Position numbers and translations under genes: made by a program
Shown here: positions 37,598 to 46,231 of the stretch, piece by piece
Layout of the letters: every line of letters starts with the position of its first letter
Numbering within the stretch: position 1 is the stretch's first letter
The notes under the pieces: generated by a model
Database searches by the model: none
What the model was told of the DNA's origin: nothing
Seen by the model: the letters and a program-made list of their open reading frames with translations, nothing else
NCBI GenBank assembly: GCA_016745035.1
Contig: JADGDE010000011.1
Span: 78,468 to 142,467, forward strand
DNA length: 64,000 bases
Source of the DNA: Thiotrichales bacterium
GTDB lineage: Bacteria; Pseudomonadota; Gammaproteobacteria; Beggiatoales; Beggiatoaceae
Direction of reading: 5' to 3'

Positions 37598-38608
37598 ATG
37601 TCCATCCCGGTTTTATTCAACAACACAAACAACTTTAAACAGCAATTTAACCAAGGCTTAGCACGCTTATTAGCTGAAGATGACGGTTTGGAAAGCAGTA
37701 TTTTAGTGTTGGCAAATGCCTTGTTTGATAAAGAGATATTTGCCCCATTAGCGCCAGCCTTAAAGCAGCGCTTTACACAATTGGCAACGAATAATACCGA
37801 CGCACATTATCAGCCTTTATTTGAGCAAATTGCCGCACAAGGCATAGAAGCCCTAGCGACGGTGCATCAACAACAGGGTTTGTGGGAATTACAATACAAT
37901 CCTCTGCGCAGCTTTCGCCCTGCCCGCGCCTCAGCGGCAAAAACCGTCGGTTTGCAAACGGCGTTTAATCCCGAGGGATTTCACTTTAACAAGCCGTTTT
38001 TAGCCAAAGAAACCCTTTGGCAAGGTGAACTCATGGGACGAGATGCCAAACTGTTATACAACAAATTTCCTTTTGTGGCTTTGCATGGTTTATTGGTCTT
38101 AGATGCATCTAAACAACGTCCGCAATATTTGCAAGGGCACGACCATAGTTATATTTGGCAGTTGCTTAGCGAATTAAGCGAGGGTTTGCCAGATTTGAGC
38201 ATTGCCTATAATAGCTATGGCGCTTATGCCTCGGTCAATCATCTCCATTTTCAAACCTTTATCCGTAAAGATTTACCGATTGCGGCTGAGTGTTGGCAAC
38301 ACAATGGCGGCGATAAAGTTTATCCGCTCGCTTGCCAAGTTTATGAAGATAAAGACAAGGCATGGCAGGCTGTGCAAGACTTACACGCAGCAAAGCAGCC
38401 TTATAATCTGATTTATTTAGCCCAAAAAGTCTATGTTTGTCCGCGCCAACGTCAAGGCACACACCCGCATCCCGAATGGAGTCATGCGTTTGCGTGGTAT
38501 GAAGTCAGTGGCGGGTTTAGTTGCACTAGCAAAGAAGCTTTACGCGACTTATCGACGCGACAAATTGAGCAGAGTTTAGAAGGATTGAATACTTTATTTG
38601 CCATGTAA
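37598..38608 (+). CDS. HIT/GalT-fold nucleotide phosphorylase- or transferase-like protein
   Basis: 336 residues, cytosolic. NKFPFVALHGLLVLDASKQ in the first half and SVNHLHFQTF (a His-x-His-x-Gln-like triad of the HIT/GalT superfamily, as in GDP-hexose phosphorylases and Ap4A phosphorylases) in the middle suggest nucleotidyl transfer or phosphorolysis; the substrate cannot be read from sequence. RBS is weak. It stands alone between the DUF3686 gene and the minus-strand envelope cluster. Could also be a diadenosine-polyphosphate phosphorylase. Confidence 0.6.
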   Translation: MSIPVLFNNTNNFKQQFNQGLARLLAEDDGLESSILVLANALFDKEIFAPLAPALKQRFTQLATNNTDAHYQPLFEQIAAQGIEALATVHQQQGLWELQYNPLRSFRPARASAAKTVGLQTAFNPEGFHFNKPFLAKETLWQGELMGRDAKLLYNKFPFVALHGLLVLDASKQRPQYLQGHDHSYIWQLLSELSEGLPDLSIAYNSYGAYASVNHLHFQTFIRKDLPIAAECWQHNGGDKVYPLACQVYEDKDKAWQAVQDLHAAKQPYNLIYLAQKVYVCPRQRQGTHPHPEWSHAFAWYEVSGGFSCTSKEALRDLSTRQIEQSLEGLNTLFAM

Positions 38609-38748
38609 ATGTTGTATAAATTTATCGAATACACCATTGTCGGTAATGCCAATATGCTGTTGAATAGGGAGGGAAATTGTTTAGCAAATCTATCCAGACA
38701 CAAGCATTTTTAAGTTTGTTTTTAGAGGCTTTTAGGGATAAGTTTTTT

Positions 38749-38789
38749 CCTCACTGGGTTGCCAGCTAGCAGATGACAACCCAGCGAGG
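38749..38789. repeat. Inverted repeat between convergent genes
   Basis: CCTC-A-CTGGGTTG (38749-38761) pairs with CAACCCAG-C-GAGG (38777-38789), 12 of 13 positions, 15-base loop. A T run precedes it and none follows, so a simple intrinsic terminator is not supported on either strand. Confidence 0.5.
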
Positions 38790-38799
38790 AACTAAAGCA

Positions 38800-41700
38800 T
38801 TATTTTTTCAGCTTCCGCAAACGCATCCACAGCCGATTGTGGCTATAAGACTGCCACGCCCACGGCAACCATTTTAACAACGCAAAGGCTAACCACAGCG
38901 CCCACGCCAGCATTAATAAACGGTATACCCACAGCGGAATCGAAACCACCCATGCTTGCGGTAATAACGCCGCTTGGCGGTCTTGATACCAGTGCAGCCA
39001 ATAACCATAAGAGCCATTGCCGTTGATGTACATCTCAGGGTAGCGCAATAAGCCGTGTTCGATGGCGGCAAACAGTATCCACAAAGCGCTGAAGGTCAGC
39101 AAGGCAAGGGCGATTTGTAGCATATCAAAGCGCCATTTACTCATATTATCATCGAGTTGTGCTCGCCAGCCTAAGACCAACAGCCAGCCAAAGACGATGA
39201 CATTGGCCCAGATGTGTAATTGACTGACAATCAAGCCGAGTAAAAACCATTGATACCAACGTAGCGGGGTCAGCGGTAGCCGTGCCAACAAGAAAGACAA
39301 AGCCAGTAAGACGATGACCATGCCCCAAAACAACACCGCCGGGCCAAGCGCTGGGCCGCCGACGAATAACAGCCAGCGGGTTTTGGGCAGCTCAAGGACA
39401 ATATTGGCATTGACACTATGGCTGCCTAGATTAACGCTGGGGGTTTGATAATAACTGCTGATGCCGATGTCTTGGCTAAATTCGAGTTTTACTTTTTGCT
39501 CCCCCGGTCTCAGGGCAATCGGCACGCGGTTATCGTTTTGCCGTAGGGCTTGGCTGTCGCCATCGAGCCAGAGTTTTTGCAAGGTTGCCTCTTTCGGTAG
39601 CTCAATCATATGCTGCCCGCCACGGCTGCTACGCAGGGTCATTTCTAACACCGTGTTGGTCAGGCGTTGCCCTGGTTTGACCGTCAACTTGCTGTTGTCG
39701 ATGGTCATGATTTGCCCTTGTACGCCTTTGGGGCGGCTGATGTCGATTTGCACTTGCTCGCCCGGCCAAGGTCGCCATGTTGGCAACCAACTGCCCGCAC
39801 TGTCTTGATGGTGAATCACGGGAATGCCTTGGATTTGTACATGCCAAATCGGGCTGCTATCAAGCTGCCATGTCTCGTACCAGTCATGGGTCGCAGGGGC
39901 GGTGAGCTTGATGCTATCGCGAACTTTGAAGGACGAGAGCCAAGAAACTTCGCGGGCGTTAGGTGGCATATTGAGCTTAATTTTGCCATCGACTACCCGT
40001 GGTTCGGCGCTGATAACCGACTCGCCTTCCAGCAAGGGAATATCCATCACCACGGCGCTGCCTCTGGGGCTTTGGCGTTTGACTCGGGTTTCAATTTGCC
40101 AGTCTAAATTGAGGCGTAAAATGCGGGTGATTTGTAATAAAGGTGGCAATGCGCCCATCTCCAAACTGCTTTGCTCAGCAAGGCTTTGTAAGCGGGTAAA
40201 TTGTAATTGTGCCTCGGTGCTGCCATCGTCTTGCAGACCATCCAAGCGCCAATCTTGTATTTCGGTGCTGACGTGGTGAGGCTGTAGCGGTAGCGGTAAT
40301 TGCACATTGCTGCGCACCGGCCAAACCCCCTCTAGGCTGACTTGATGGATGCCTTTATCAATCCGCAGCCATAGTTTGCCTTGCGAGTCGCGCATCAAGG
40401 CCTCGGCGGTTTTATCATTGACTAACACCTGTTGCGGCAGCCAGTGTTTAACTTGTGCTGGCAATGGGATTTGTGTGTCGATATTGGCATGAACTTGTAG
40501 GCGGATCCGCAGTTGTTTGGCATCAGCTTGCAAGTGCATATCGGTGATGCTGGCACAATGTGGCAGGCATTCTGGTGGTTGGGTTAGGCGCTGTTCTAAG
40601 GTGTCCAATAAGCTCGGCGTTTGTGGCTCTGGGGTTTGTTTGGCTTCGACCATCGGCGTTTGCATAAGACCCATCAGACAAAATAAAGCCAACATGGCAG
40701 GCATGGCTTGCTTCGCTTTTGGCAGTGGCGGGGTTTTTAGCCGCACGCTTTGCCAGATTAAAAAGCCCAGCAACGAGGCTAAAAACAGCGCTTGAGCAAA
40801 GGCGAGCAAACGGCTTAGCGGCGGTGATAATAAATACAGTTTGATTTGTTGTGATTGTGGCACGCCGCCATCCCAGTACATATTCACCCCTTGCCAAGAC
40901 CAGTTTGGCAGACCCGGGCCGGTTTGCACTTGAGCATTGGGGTCGGCGCGTAATAGGGCTTGTTGTTTTTTCATCGATTTATATTTGCGTTTGAGTCGGC
41001 TGGCTTTACTCGGGGCTGAGTAGAGTTGTTTCATATCTTGTTGCAACAGCATTTCCGTATCGGCAAAGCCATCATCCATTTCTTCCTCGGCATAGTTTGT
41101 CTCAAAGGCGACCGAATGTCTGGTATTGGTATAGGATAATATTTGACTATAAGAATGATGCGGCGCGAGTTGCGGATATAAACCCGATTTAACTTGCTGG
41201 ACGATAAATAACAAACTATTGACCAATAATACCAACAAGGTCACGTATAAATAACTGCGCACCAAACGAGTAAACCACGTTTGCGGCGGCAAGACCCGCA
41301 ACAAAGCCAAAGGCGCGAGCAACAACAGCCAATATTGCGGCGCATTGGCGACATGATAAGTTAAAACCAAACTGACTAAAGCCAAAGCTCCCCAACGCCA
41401 ATGCCAAAGTTTAGCAATCGCCAGCGCGGTAATGAGGACAATAAAAATATCCAATAACTGCCACTGATTCAGCCAAGTGCTGGGAATATTATCCACCCCA
41501 CTGGCGTGGAGCAAATGCCAACCCGGTGGCAAGTTTAAGGTCGCACTAAGGCTTTGAAAATCATGCTGCCAACCAATTGCAGGCAAGCTGCGCAGCGGTG
41601 TATCAATGCGGCTGTCGGCGAGCAATTTAAAATTGCCTTGGCGAATTTCGACCCCTTGGGCATCTAACTCGGTGATAAAACGGTCTTCCCCATTGACATG

Positions 41701-42888
41701 CACGCGCCCGAGTTGAATCGGCGGATTCATATTTAAACGCCAACCTTGGCTCATCGTGCCTTTGATACGATCTTGCAGGGTATAACCTTGCCCGTCAAAA
41801 TCGAGCCAGATTTGCCGCTCTAAACTCAATTGGTCGGGCGCAGGCTCGGGGTTGCCTCGGCGTTTTTCCTCAAAACTCAGCACTTGCCCCGCCTCGACTA
41901 AATAACTCGGATAAGCTTTCCAAGACTCAGGCAGTCCGGTTTGTTGCGGGTCGATGTCGGTCAAACCACTGAGATACACTTGGCGCAAATCATGGCGGGC
42001 TTGGAATACCCAAATTTCGTTCTCGGTCAGCAGGCTAGGAACAATTTTTTCCGCTTTGCCCAAATGCCGCGCGGCAATGCTGATTTCCCATGTCCCGGGG
42101 CGTACTTGCAAGCGTAAGCGGGCATCTTGTTCGAGGCGTGCAGGCAGCGGGCTATCGAGGCTTAAAGCTTGCCATTGATTATCAGCATTGTTTTGCCACA
42201 AGGGCGGCAAATGAATTTCGCGCGCCCGTCCAGCGACATCGAGTTCTAGGCGTATGCCCATTTGTAGCGGCATGTCATCGACCAGATGGCGATACACCCG
42301 CAGGGTCAAATTATCTTCGGCGGCTTGTTTGTTGTTGGCATCATCGCGGTTAAGCCACAAACGCCCTTGATTATCCAGCACCGGCTGGGCAATGTCTTGT
42401 TGATTAATTTTTAATTGAATCAAGGCAACAGCAGGACTAACGCTGAGGTATTCGGGGCGTTTTTGCCACAACCATTGTCCGCTGAGTTGATAATCCCCCG
42501 CTTCTAACCAGACGCAGGGCAAGCCGTCTTTTTGGCTAAGAATAGCGGCGGTTTTTTCGCCACTGCTGAGGTTGTGTTGTTGGACTTGCTGTGGCCAGAG
42601 ACTTTTATCGGCAGGCAGGGCAACACAAGCGCGGGCAGCAACTTGCCAGCGTTGGATAAAACTTGCGCCGTGGTCTTGGACATTGAGCGCCAGTTCGCTT
42701 GCCCATGTGCATTGTTGTTGCGGGCGGTCAAAAAAATACGGGCACTCGTGGTTGGGATATTCGTGTAACACCCAAGGAACCCACGGTTTGAGCTGTTCGG
42801 GGATGCTTTGCGGCGCGAGGGGCTGCGCCGAGAGGCTGAAGCTCGTTATCAGTAAACACAGCCCGTATAGTATGTGTCTTATTTTCAT
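38800..42888 (-). CDS. Large multipass membrane protein with two periplasmic repeats (unrecognised)
   Basis: 1362 residues from the ATG at 42888, chosen because it opens directly with a signal peptide (MKIRHILYGLCLLITSFSLSA) behind AAGGGG; a longer frame begins at 42960. Order: exported beta-rich domain (about 20-480), three to five membrane helices (about 480-570), a charged region, another helix or two, then a second exported domain (about 760-1190) with text resembling the first (WPQQV-type and WLPQQVLVNDKTAEALM; both open with paired Cys such as CLPHCAS), then six to seven C-terminal helices. Not recognised as a family. Last gene of the envelope cluster. A 15-bp hairpin precedes its start. 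Function unknown. Confidence 0.75.
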   Translation of the reverse strand: MKIRHILYGLCLLITSFSLSAQPLAPQSIPEQLKPWVPWVLHEYPNHECPYFFDRPQQQCTWASELALNVQDHGASFIQRWQVAARACVALPADKSLWPQQVQQHNLSSGEKTAAILSQKDGLPCVWLEAGDYQLSGQWLWQKRPEYLSVSPAVALIQLKINQQDIAQPVLDNQGRLWLNRDDANNKQAAEDNLTLRVYRHLVDDMPLQMGIRLELDVAGRAREIHLPPLWQNNADNQWQALSLDSPLPARLEQDARLRLQVRPGTWEISIAARHLGKAEKIVPSLLTENEIWVFQARHDLRQVYLSGLTDIDPQQTGLPESWKAYPSYLVEAGQVLSFEEKRRGNPEPAPDQLSLERQIWLDFDGQGYTLQDRIKGTMSQGWRLNMNPPIQLGRVHVNGEDRFITELDAQGVEIRQGNFKLLADSRIDTPLRSLPAIGWQHDFQSLSATLNLPPGWHLLHASGVDNIPSTWLNQWQLLDIFIVLITALAIAKLWHWRWGALALVSLVLTYHVANAPQYWLLLLAPLALLRVLPPQTWFTRLVRSYLYVTLLVLLVNSLLFIVQQVKSGLYPQLAPHHSYSQILSYTNTRHSVAFETNYAEEEMDDGFADTEMLLQQDMKQLYSAPSKASRLKRKYKSMKKQQALLRADPNAQVQTGPGLPNWSWQGVNMYWDGGVPQSQQIKLYLLSPPLSRLLAFAQALFLASLLGFLIWQSVRLKTPPLPKAKQAMPAMLALFCLMGLMQTPMVEAKQTPEPQTPSLLDTLEQRLTQPPECLPHCASITDMHLQADAKQLRIRLQVHANIDTQIPLPAQVKHWLPQQVLVNDKTAEALMRDSQGKLWLRIDKGIHQVSLEGVWPVRSNVQLPLPLQPHHVSTEIQDWRLDGLQDDGSTEAQLQFTRLQSLAEQSSLEMGALPPLLQITRILRLNLDWQIETRVKRQSPRGSAVVMDIPLLEGESVISAEPRVVDGKIKLNMPPNAREVSWLSSFKVRDSIKLTAPATHDWYETWQLDSSPIWHVQIQGIPVIHHQDSAGSWLPTWRPWPGEQVQIDISRPKGVQGQIMTIDNSKLTVKPGQRLTNTVLEMTLRSSRGGQHMIELPKEATLQKLWLDGDSQALRQNDNRVPIALRPGEQKVKLEFSQDIGISSYYQTPSVNLGSHSVNANIVLELPKTRWLLFVGGPALGPAVLFWGMVIVLLALSFLLARLPLTPLRWYQWFLLGLIVSQLHIWANVIVFGWLLVLGWRAQLDDNMSKWRFDMLQIALALLTFSALWILFAAIEHGLLRYPEMYINGNGSYGYWLHWYQDRQAALLPQAWVVSIPLWVYRLLMLAWALWLAFALLKWLPWAWQSYSHNRLWMRLRKLKK

Positions 42889-42903
42889 GTTTTGCCCCTT
42901 TAG

Positions 42904-42936
42904 AAGGATAACACCCCTCCAAGGGGTGTTATCCTT
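42904..42936 (-). repeat. Perfect 15-bp hairpin before the large membrane gene
   Basis: AAGGATAACACCCCT (42904-42918) and AGGGGTGTTATCCTT (42922-42936) with a three-base loop, between the stop of the 361-aa gene and the RBS of the next gene. No T run follows in the direction of transcription. Could stabilise or process the mRNA. Confidence 0.7.
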
Positions 42937-42949
42937 ACGCCCATAAATA

Positions 42950-44035
42950 TTATAGATCACTGCCTTCTAAACGCGGATCGCCAAAAATCAACTGGCGGAC
43001 GGTGTTGTCATCTAATACCAATAATTCCATATTGCCAACGGTATTGACCAATTCCGCCATGTTATCCACGATTTTCATTGCACCACGTAACACACCAATA
43101 TCCCGCAAGGTATCGAGTTGCAATCCCGCCGCGTTGCGTTTTAACTCAATCATGGTACGCATACCCTTAAGGTTGTTTAGCCAGTTTTCTTGTAAAGAGA
43201 CTTTTGCCATCACCTCTTCCCAAGCCCCTAGCCCAGTTTGATTGGCTTTTTGCATGTGGCTGTAAGTTTCGCGTAACTGCGCCGCATAGGTTTTGCTAAT
43301 GCTGCCTTGACTTTCTGCTTGATTAGTTTTGCGTAATTCTTGTTGAATCGATTGCTGGCGTTTATTGATTTTATTTTTATAATCTTGGTACAGGGCTTCA
43401 ATATCTGCTTTACCATTGAGTCCAATATTATCCAACACCTCTAAAACAATATCCGCCATTTCATACACATAAGCCGCTTGAGTGATGAATAATTTATTCT
43501 TTCTGTCGATTTGTTGCTCTTCTTTAGCCGCTGCAATCAATTTCTCATTTAAACTAGAGAGCATTTTGATGGCAACATTAACGCTATAAACCGAGACATT
43601 ATTGCGTTTTTTGGCTTGCATAAGGCGTTGATATTTAGCTTTGGCATCTTTGGGTAAATAGTCTAATTCACCATTTTGAAAATTGACCTTACCACTGCTG
43701 CCTGTTTGTTCAATATCGGTTGCTGCCATAAAAATAATGGTTTTAATTTTTTTACGGATAGCAGCAATTTCTGCCTCTACATGGCGCGGAATATTCCGAA
43801 AAGTCACCACTTCGGTGCTGGTCACATAACCTTCTAAATTGCGCTCGTCAGGGGAGTTTTTCTTTTTATTAACGCTATCGTGTAATTGCTCGATGGCTTT
43901 ATCGACAACAGGACTGGCATCATCCAAAATAGCTTGGTATTTTTTGGCAAAGTCTTGCTGGGGAGCAGCAACAGTTATAGAGATGAAGCCATTTAATAAC
44001 AAGGCGACACTAAAGCCTACAATCATTTTTTGCAT
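42950..44035 (-). CDS. Exported, helix-rich hypothetical protein
   Basis: 361 residues from the ATG at 44035 (behind AGGAAAT); a 24-codon longer frame exists but reads through untypical text. Signal peptide about 1-23 (MIVGFSVALLLNGFISITVA, then Ala-Pro-Gln). The mature part is almost all helix, rich in Lys/Gln/Glu with coiled-coil stretches (YQDYKNKINKRQQSIQQEL), and no Cys in the mature chain. Not recognised. Probably a periplasmic rod- or bundle-like protein acting with the large membrane protein downstream (61 bases apart) and the secreted FGE-fold protein upstream. Confidence 0.75.
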   Translation of the reverse strand: MQKMIVGFSVALLLNGFISITVAAPQQDFAKKYQAILDDASPVVDKAIEQLHDSVNKKKNSPDERNLEGYVTSTEVVTFRNIPRHVEAEIAAIRKKIKTIIFMAATDIEQTGSSGKVNFQNGELDYLPKDAKAKYQRLMQAKKRNNVSVYSVNVAIKMLSSLNEKLIAAAKEEQQIDRKNKLFITQAAYVYEMADIVLEVLDNIGLNGKADIEALYQDYKNKINKRQQSIQQELRKTNQAESQGSISKTYAAQLRETYSHMQKANQTGLGAWEEVMAKVSLQENWLNNLKGMRTMIELKRNAAGLQLDTLRDIGVLRGAMKIVDNMAELVNTVGNMELLVLDDNTVRQLIFGDPRLEGSDL

Positions 44036-44074
44036 GATAATTTCCTGATGTATCCAAAATTTTCTAACGCTCGA

Positions 44075-44097
44075 CCAAAGGGGGCTACCCCCTTTGG
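44075..44097 (-). repeat. 10-bp hairpin before the helical exported gene
   Basis: CCAAAGGGGG-CTA-CCCCCTTTGG, perfect arms. Located just upstream of the RBS of the 361-aa gene. With the 42904 hairpin this gives one strong hairpin in front of each of two successive genes. Confidence 0.65.
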
Positions 44098-44143
44098 AAT
44101 CCTCCACCTGCTACCCTATCACGATTAAAACACCATCTGAGGT

Positions 44144-44181
44144 AAAGGGCAAAAGGGTAAAAGGGTAAAAGGGTAAAAGGG
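44144..44181 (+). repeat. 8-bp tandem repeat with G-quadruplex pattern
   Basis: Five GGG tracts spaced by exactly five bases (GGGCAAAAGGGTAAAA and so on), unit about AAAAGGGT, directly after the stop codon of the minus-strand FGE-fold gene. The plus strand matches G3N5G3N5G3N5G3; the transcript carries the C-rich complement. Confidence 0.75.
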
Positions 44182-45204
44182 CTAAGTTCTCGGCGAAACA
44201 AGACGAACCAGACGAAAACCAATATAGTTGCTACGGTAGTCAGCAAGGTTATTGTGACGGTAAGCAGGGCGGCAATAAGCGGAATTGTAGCGCCACGAGC
44301 CGCCGCGCAGCACCTTGGCATAGCCTGTTTTATTAAAAGGATTTTGTTTTGGCGAACGGGCATAAAAATTTGCATCATAGCCGTCTTGAACCCATTCCCA
44401 CAAATTACCCTGCATGTCATACAAACCCCACGCATTAGGCTTTTTTTGCCCAACAGGATGGACTTTTCCACCTGAGTTACCATCAAACCAAGCATAATCA
44501 CCTAATTGTTTTGCTGAATCAGAAAAAACGTATAATTTACGGCTCCCCGCCCGTGCGGCATATTCCCATTCTGCCTCCGTTGCTAAACGATACGTTCCTT
44601 GGTCACCTTTTGCTTTCGATGCTTGATTTAACCAGTTAATAAAAGCTTGGCTATGCTCCCACGACACTTGAGAGACGGGATAATTTTTACCATAAGCATT
44701 GTATTTAATAAAATCTTCATCACCAAAACCCATTTTTTTCGCCTTTGCAAAGCCAATACCTCGGATAAATTCAGCAAATTGTCCGAAAGTGACTTCATAA
44801 ATCGCCATTTGAAAAGGCTGAGTGATTTCTACTTTATGCAAAGGGTATTCATTATTCTGAGCATTAGGGTCAGCAGCAATATCTTTGGGGATTTTTTCAC
44901 TGGATGCGCCACCGACCAATTGTTCCAGCGTTAAGTTTTCTACTGTTTTATCCGCAGGTTTGCGGCTACCCATGTAAAAACTGCCCGCTGGAATGGTGAC
45001 AAATTGCATTCCTGTGACTTTGTTGGTGAAGGTTTTTTTTAGATTACGAGGTTTCACCTTTTCTGGTAAAGGTTCAGGTATTGTTATTCTCGGTTTTTCA
45101 CAAGCCTTAGGATTTAATACACATTCATATTTATTCGGCTCTGCTTGTAATGGCATCACTAAACATAAAAAACTACTCACCAGTAAGATATATCGTTTTA
45201 GCAT
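44182..45204 (-). CDS. Secreted FGE-sulfatase-fold protein
   Basis: 340 residues from the ATG at 45204, preferred over 45222 because AGGGAGA lies before it and a signal peptide follows directly (MLKRYILLVSSFLCLVMPLQA). Single FGE/SUMF1-type domain (about 55-340): FVTIPAGSFYMGSRKP, YRLATEAEWEYAARAGSRK, WGLYDMQGNLWEWVQDGYD, VLRGGSWRYNSAYCRPAYR, YIGFRLVRL. In the position of the two catalytic cysteines of true FGE only one Cys (AYCRPAYR) is present, so classical formylglycine activity is unlikely. First exported member of the minus-strand envelope cluster; 14 bases after the Rpn-family gene. Confidence 0.88.
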   Translation of the reverse strand: MLKRYILLVSSFLCLVMPLQAEPNKYECVLNPKACEKPRITIPEPLPEKVKPRNLKKTFTNKVTGMQFVTIPAGSFYMGSRKPADKTVENLTLEQLVGGASSEKIPKDIAADPNAQNNEYPLHKVEITQPFQMAIYEVTFGQFAEFIRGIGFAKAKKMGFGDEDFIKYNAYGKNYPVSQVSWEHSQAFINWLNQASKAKGDQGTYRLATEAEWEYAARAGSRKLYVFSDSAKQLGDYAWFDGNSGGKVHPVGQKKPNAWGLYDMQGNLWEWVQDGYDANFYARSPKQNPFNKTGYAKVLRGGSWRYNSAYCRPAYRHNNLADYRSNYIGFRLVRLVSPRT

Positions 45205-45218
45205 TTTTTCTCCCTTAA

Positions 45219-46070
45219 TCAATCAAGTGACTCTATTTCCGTGACATTCAGCCCAGTTATTTTGGCAATTTGCTCATTATTCATGCCTTCTGCCTTCATA
45301 TTTTTTGCCATTGTATGCATGGCATCTTGTCGCCCTTCCAGAAGTCCTTTTTGCCTGCCTGCTTGCCGTCCTTCCTCGAGTCCATCTTCGCGCGCTTCTT
45401 TCTCAAAGCGTTTTTTTGCCATTTCCCACGCCATGTCGTCTTTAATTTCTGCCAGTAAGTCGGGGTCTATGGTTTGTTTTTTGATTTTCTCAATTAATAG
45501 CTGTAAATCAGTCGAATGCTGTTGCTCATTCATATTGCCATCTAAGGAATCTTCAATAAAACTCAGCCATTTTTTAACGGTTTTTGGGGTTTTGTCGTTG
45601 ATTAAACGCGGGCATAAAAACACCAAGCGGTGCGGGTACATCTCGACTTTATTGCCGTGTTCGTCGGTGGGGTTCATATCGCTGACGGCGCAACTGAAAT
45701 TAATGCTGCCATCACGGGGAATGCTGGTTAAGACGACGATGGTGTAGACCGTGCGGTCAAACTCATAGGCTTTATAACCGCCAACTGGTTCAACCAAGCT
45801 GACTAAATGGTAATAAAGGAAACGGTCGAAAAAATCTTCTTCTTTGATTTGCTGGATTTCCACAATCACCCGTTTTTCTTTGTCTTCGGCAAATAAATCA
45901 TATTTGCTGCGCACAAAGCCGATGGGTTCGGGGTATTCATATTCGGTATGCACTTCGTCTATTTGAATATCGATACCTAGGACATCATTGGCAAATTGTT
46001 GAAAAACATCGGGTTGGCTAAAAATGCGTTTAAAAGCTTTGCCGTATTTAAGGGGGATGACTTCAATCAT
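45219..46070 (-). CDS. Rpn family / PD-(D/E)XK nuclease-type protein
   Basis: 283 residues. Opens PLKYGKAFKRIFSQPDVFQQF; nuclease core YDLFAEDKEKRVIVEIQQ gives the Asp ... Glu-x-Gln of the PD-(D/E)XK fold in the Rpn/PDDEXK_2 group; the C-terminus has the Gly/Glu/Arg-rich segment (GLEEGRQAGRQKGLLEGRQ) and helix-turn end typical of the family. Known relatives nick DNA and promote recombination; many are domesticated and abundant in Beggiatoa-like genomes. Whether it belongs functionally to the downstream envelope genes is unclear. Divergent from gatB. Confidence 0.87.
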   Translation of the reverse strand: MIEVIPLKYGKAFKRIFSQPDVFQQFANDVLGIDIQIDEVHTEYEYPEPIGFVRSKYDLFAEDKEKRVIVEIQQIKEEDFFDRFLYYHLVSLVEPVGGYKAYEFDRTVYTIVVLTSIPRDGSINFSCAVSDMNPTDEHGNKVEMYPHRLVFLCPRLINDKTPKTVKKWLSFIEDSLDGNMNEQQHSTDLQLLIEKIKKQTIDPDLLAEIKDDMAWEMAKKRFEKEAREDGLEEGRQAGRQKGLLEGRQDAMHTMAKNMKAEGMNNEQIAKITGLNVTEIESLD

Positions 46071-46231
46071 TTATGATTCGCTCATGAGAGGTTAATCCGA
46101 TTCCGAACGATTTTGATTATAGCCGAATTATTGCCCCCTGTGTGCAGCGCTGCTTATGTGGCTAAACCAAGGCGCTTTGTATACAATACAGCGATAAACA
46201 CAATTTTGAGAATTCAAGGGATTTCATACTT

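Noticed and set aside
38749..38789. Bidirectional intrinsic terminator between the HIT-fold gene and the membrane gene
   Set aside because: The stem is strong but the T run lies on the wrong side for both directions; recorded as an inverted repeat only.
38800..42888. Many 60-150-codon open frames on the plus strand inside the giant membrane gene (for example near 39.46-40.28 kb and 42.5-42.9 kb)
   Set aside because: They are antisense shadows created by the codon bias of the real gene; none has an RBS or sensible protein features.
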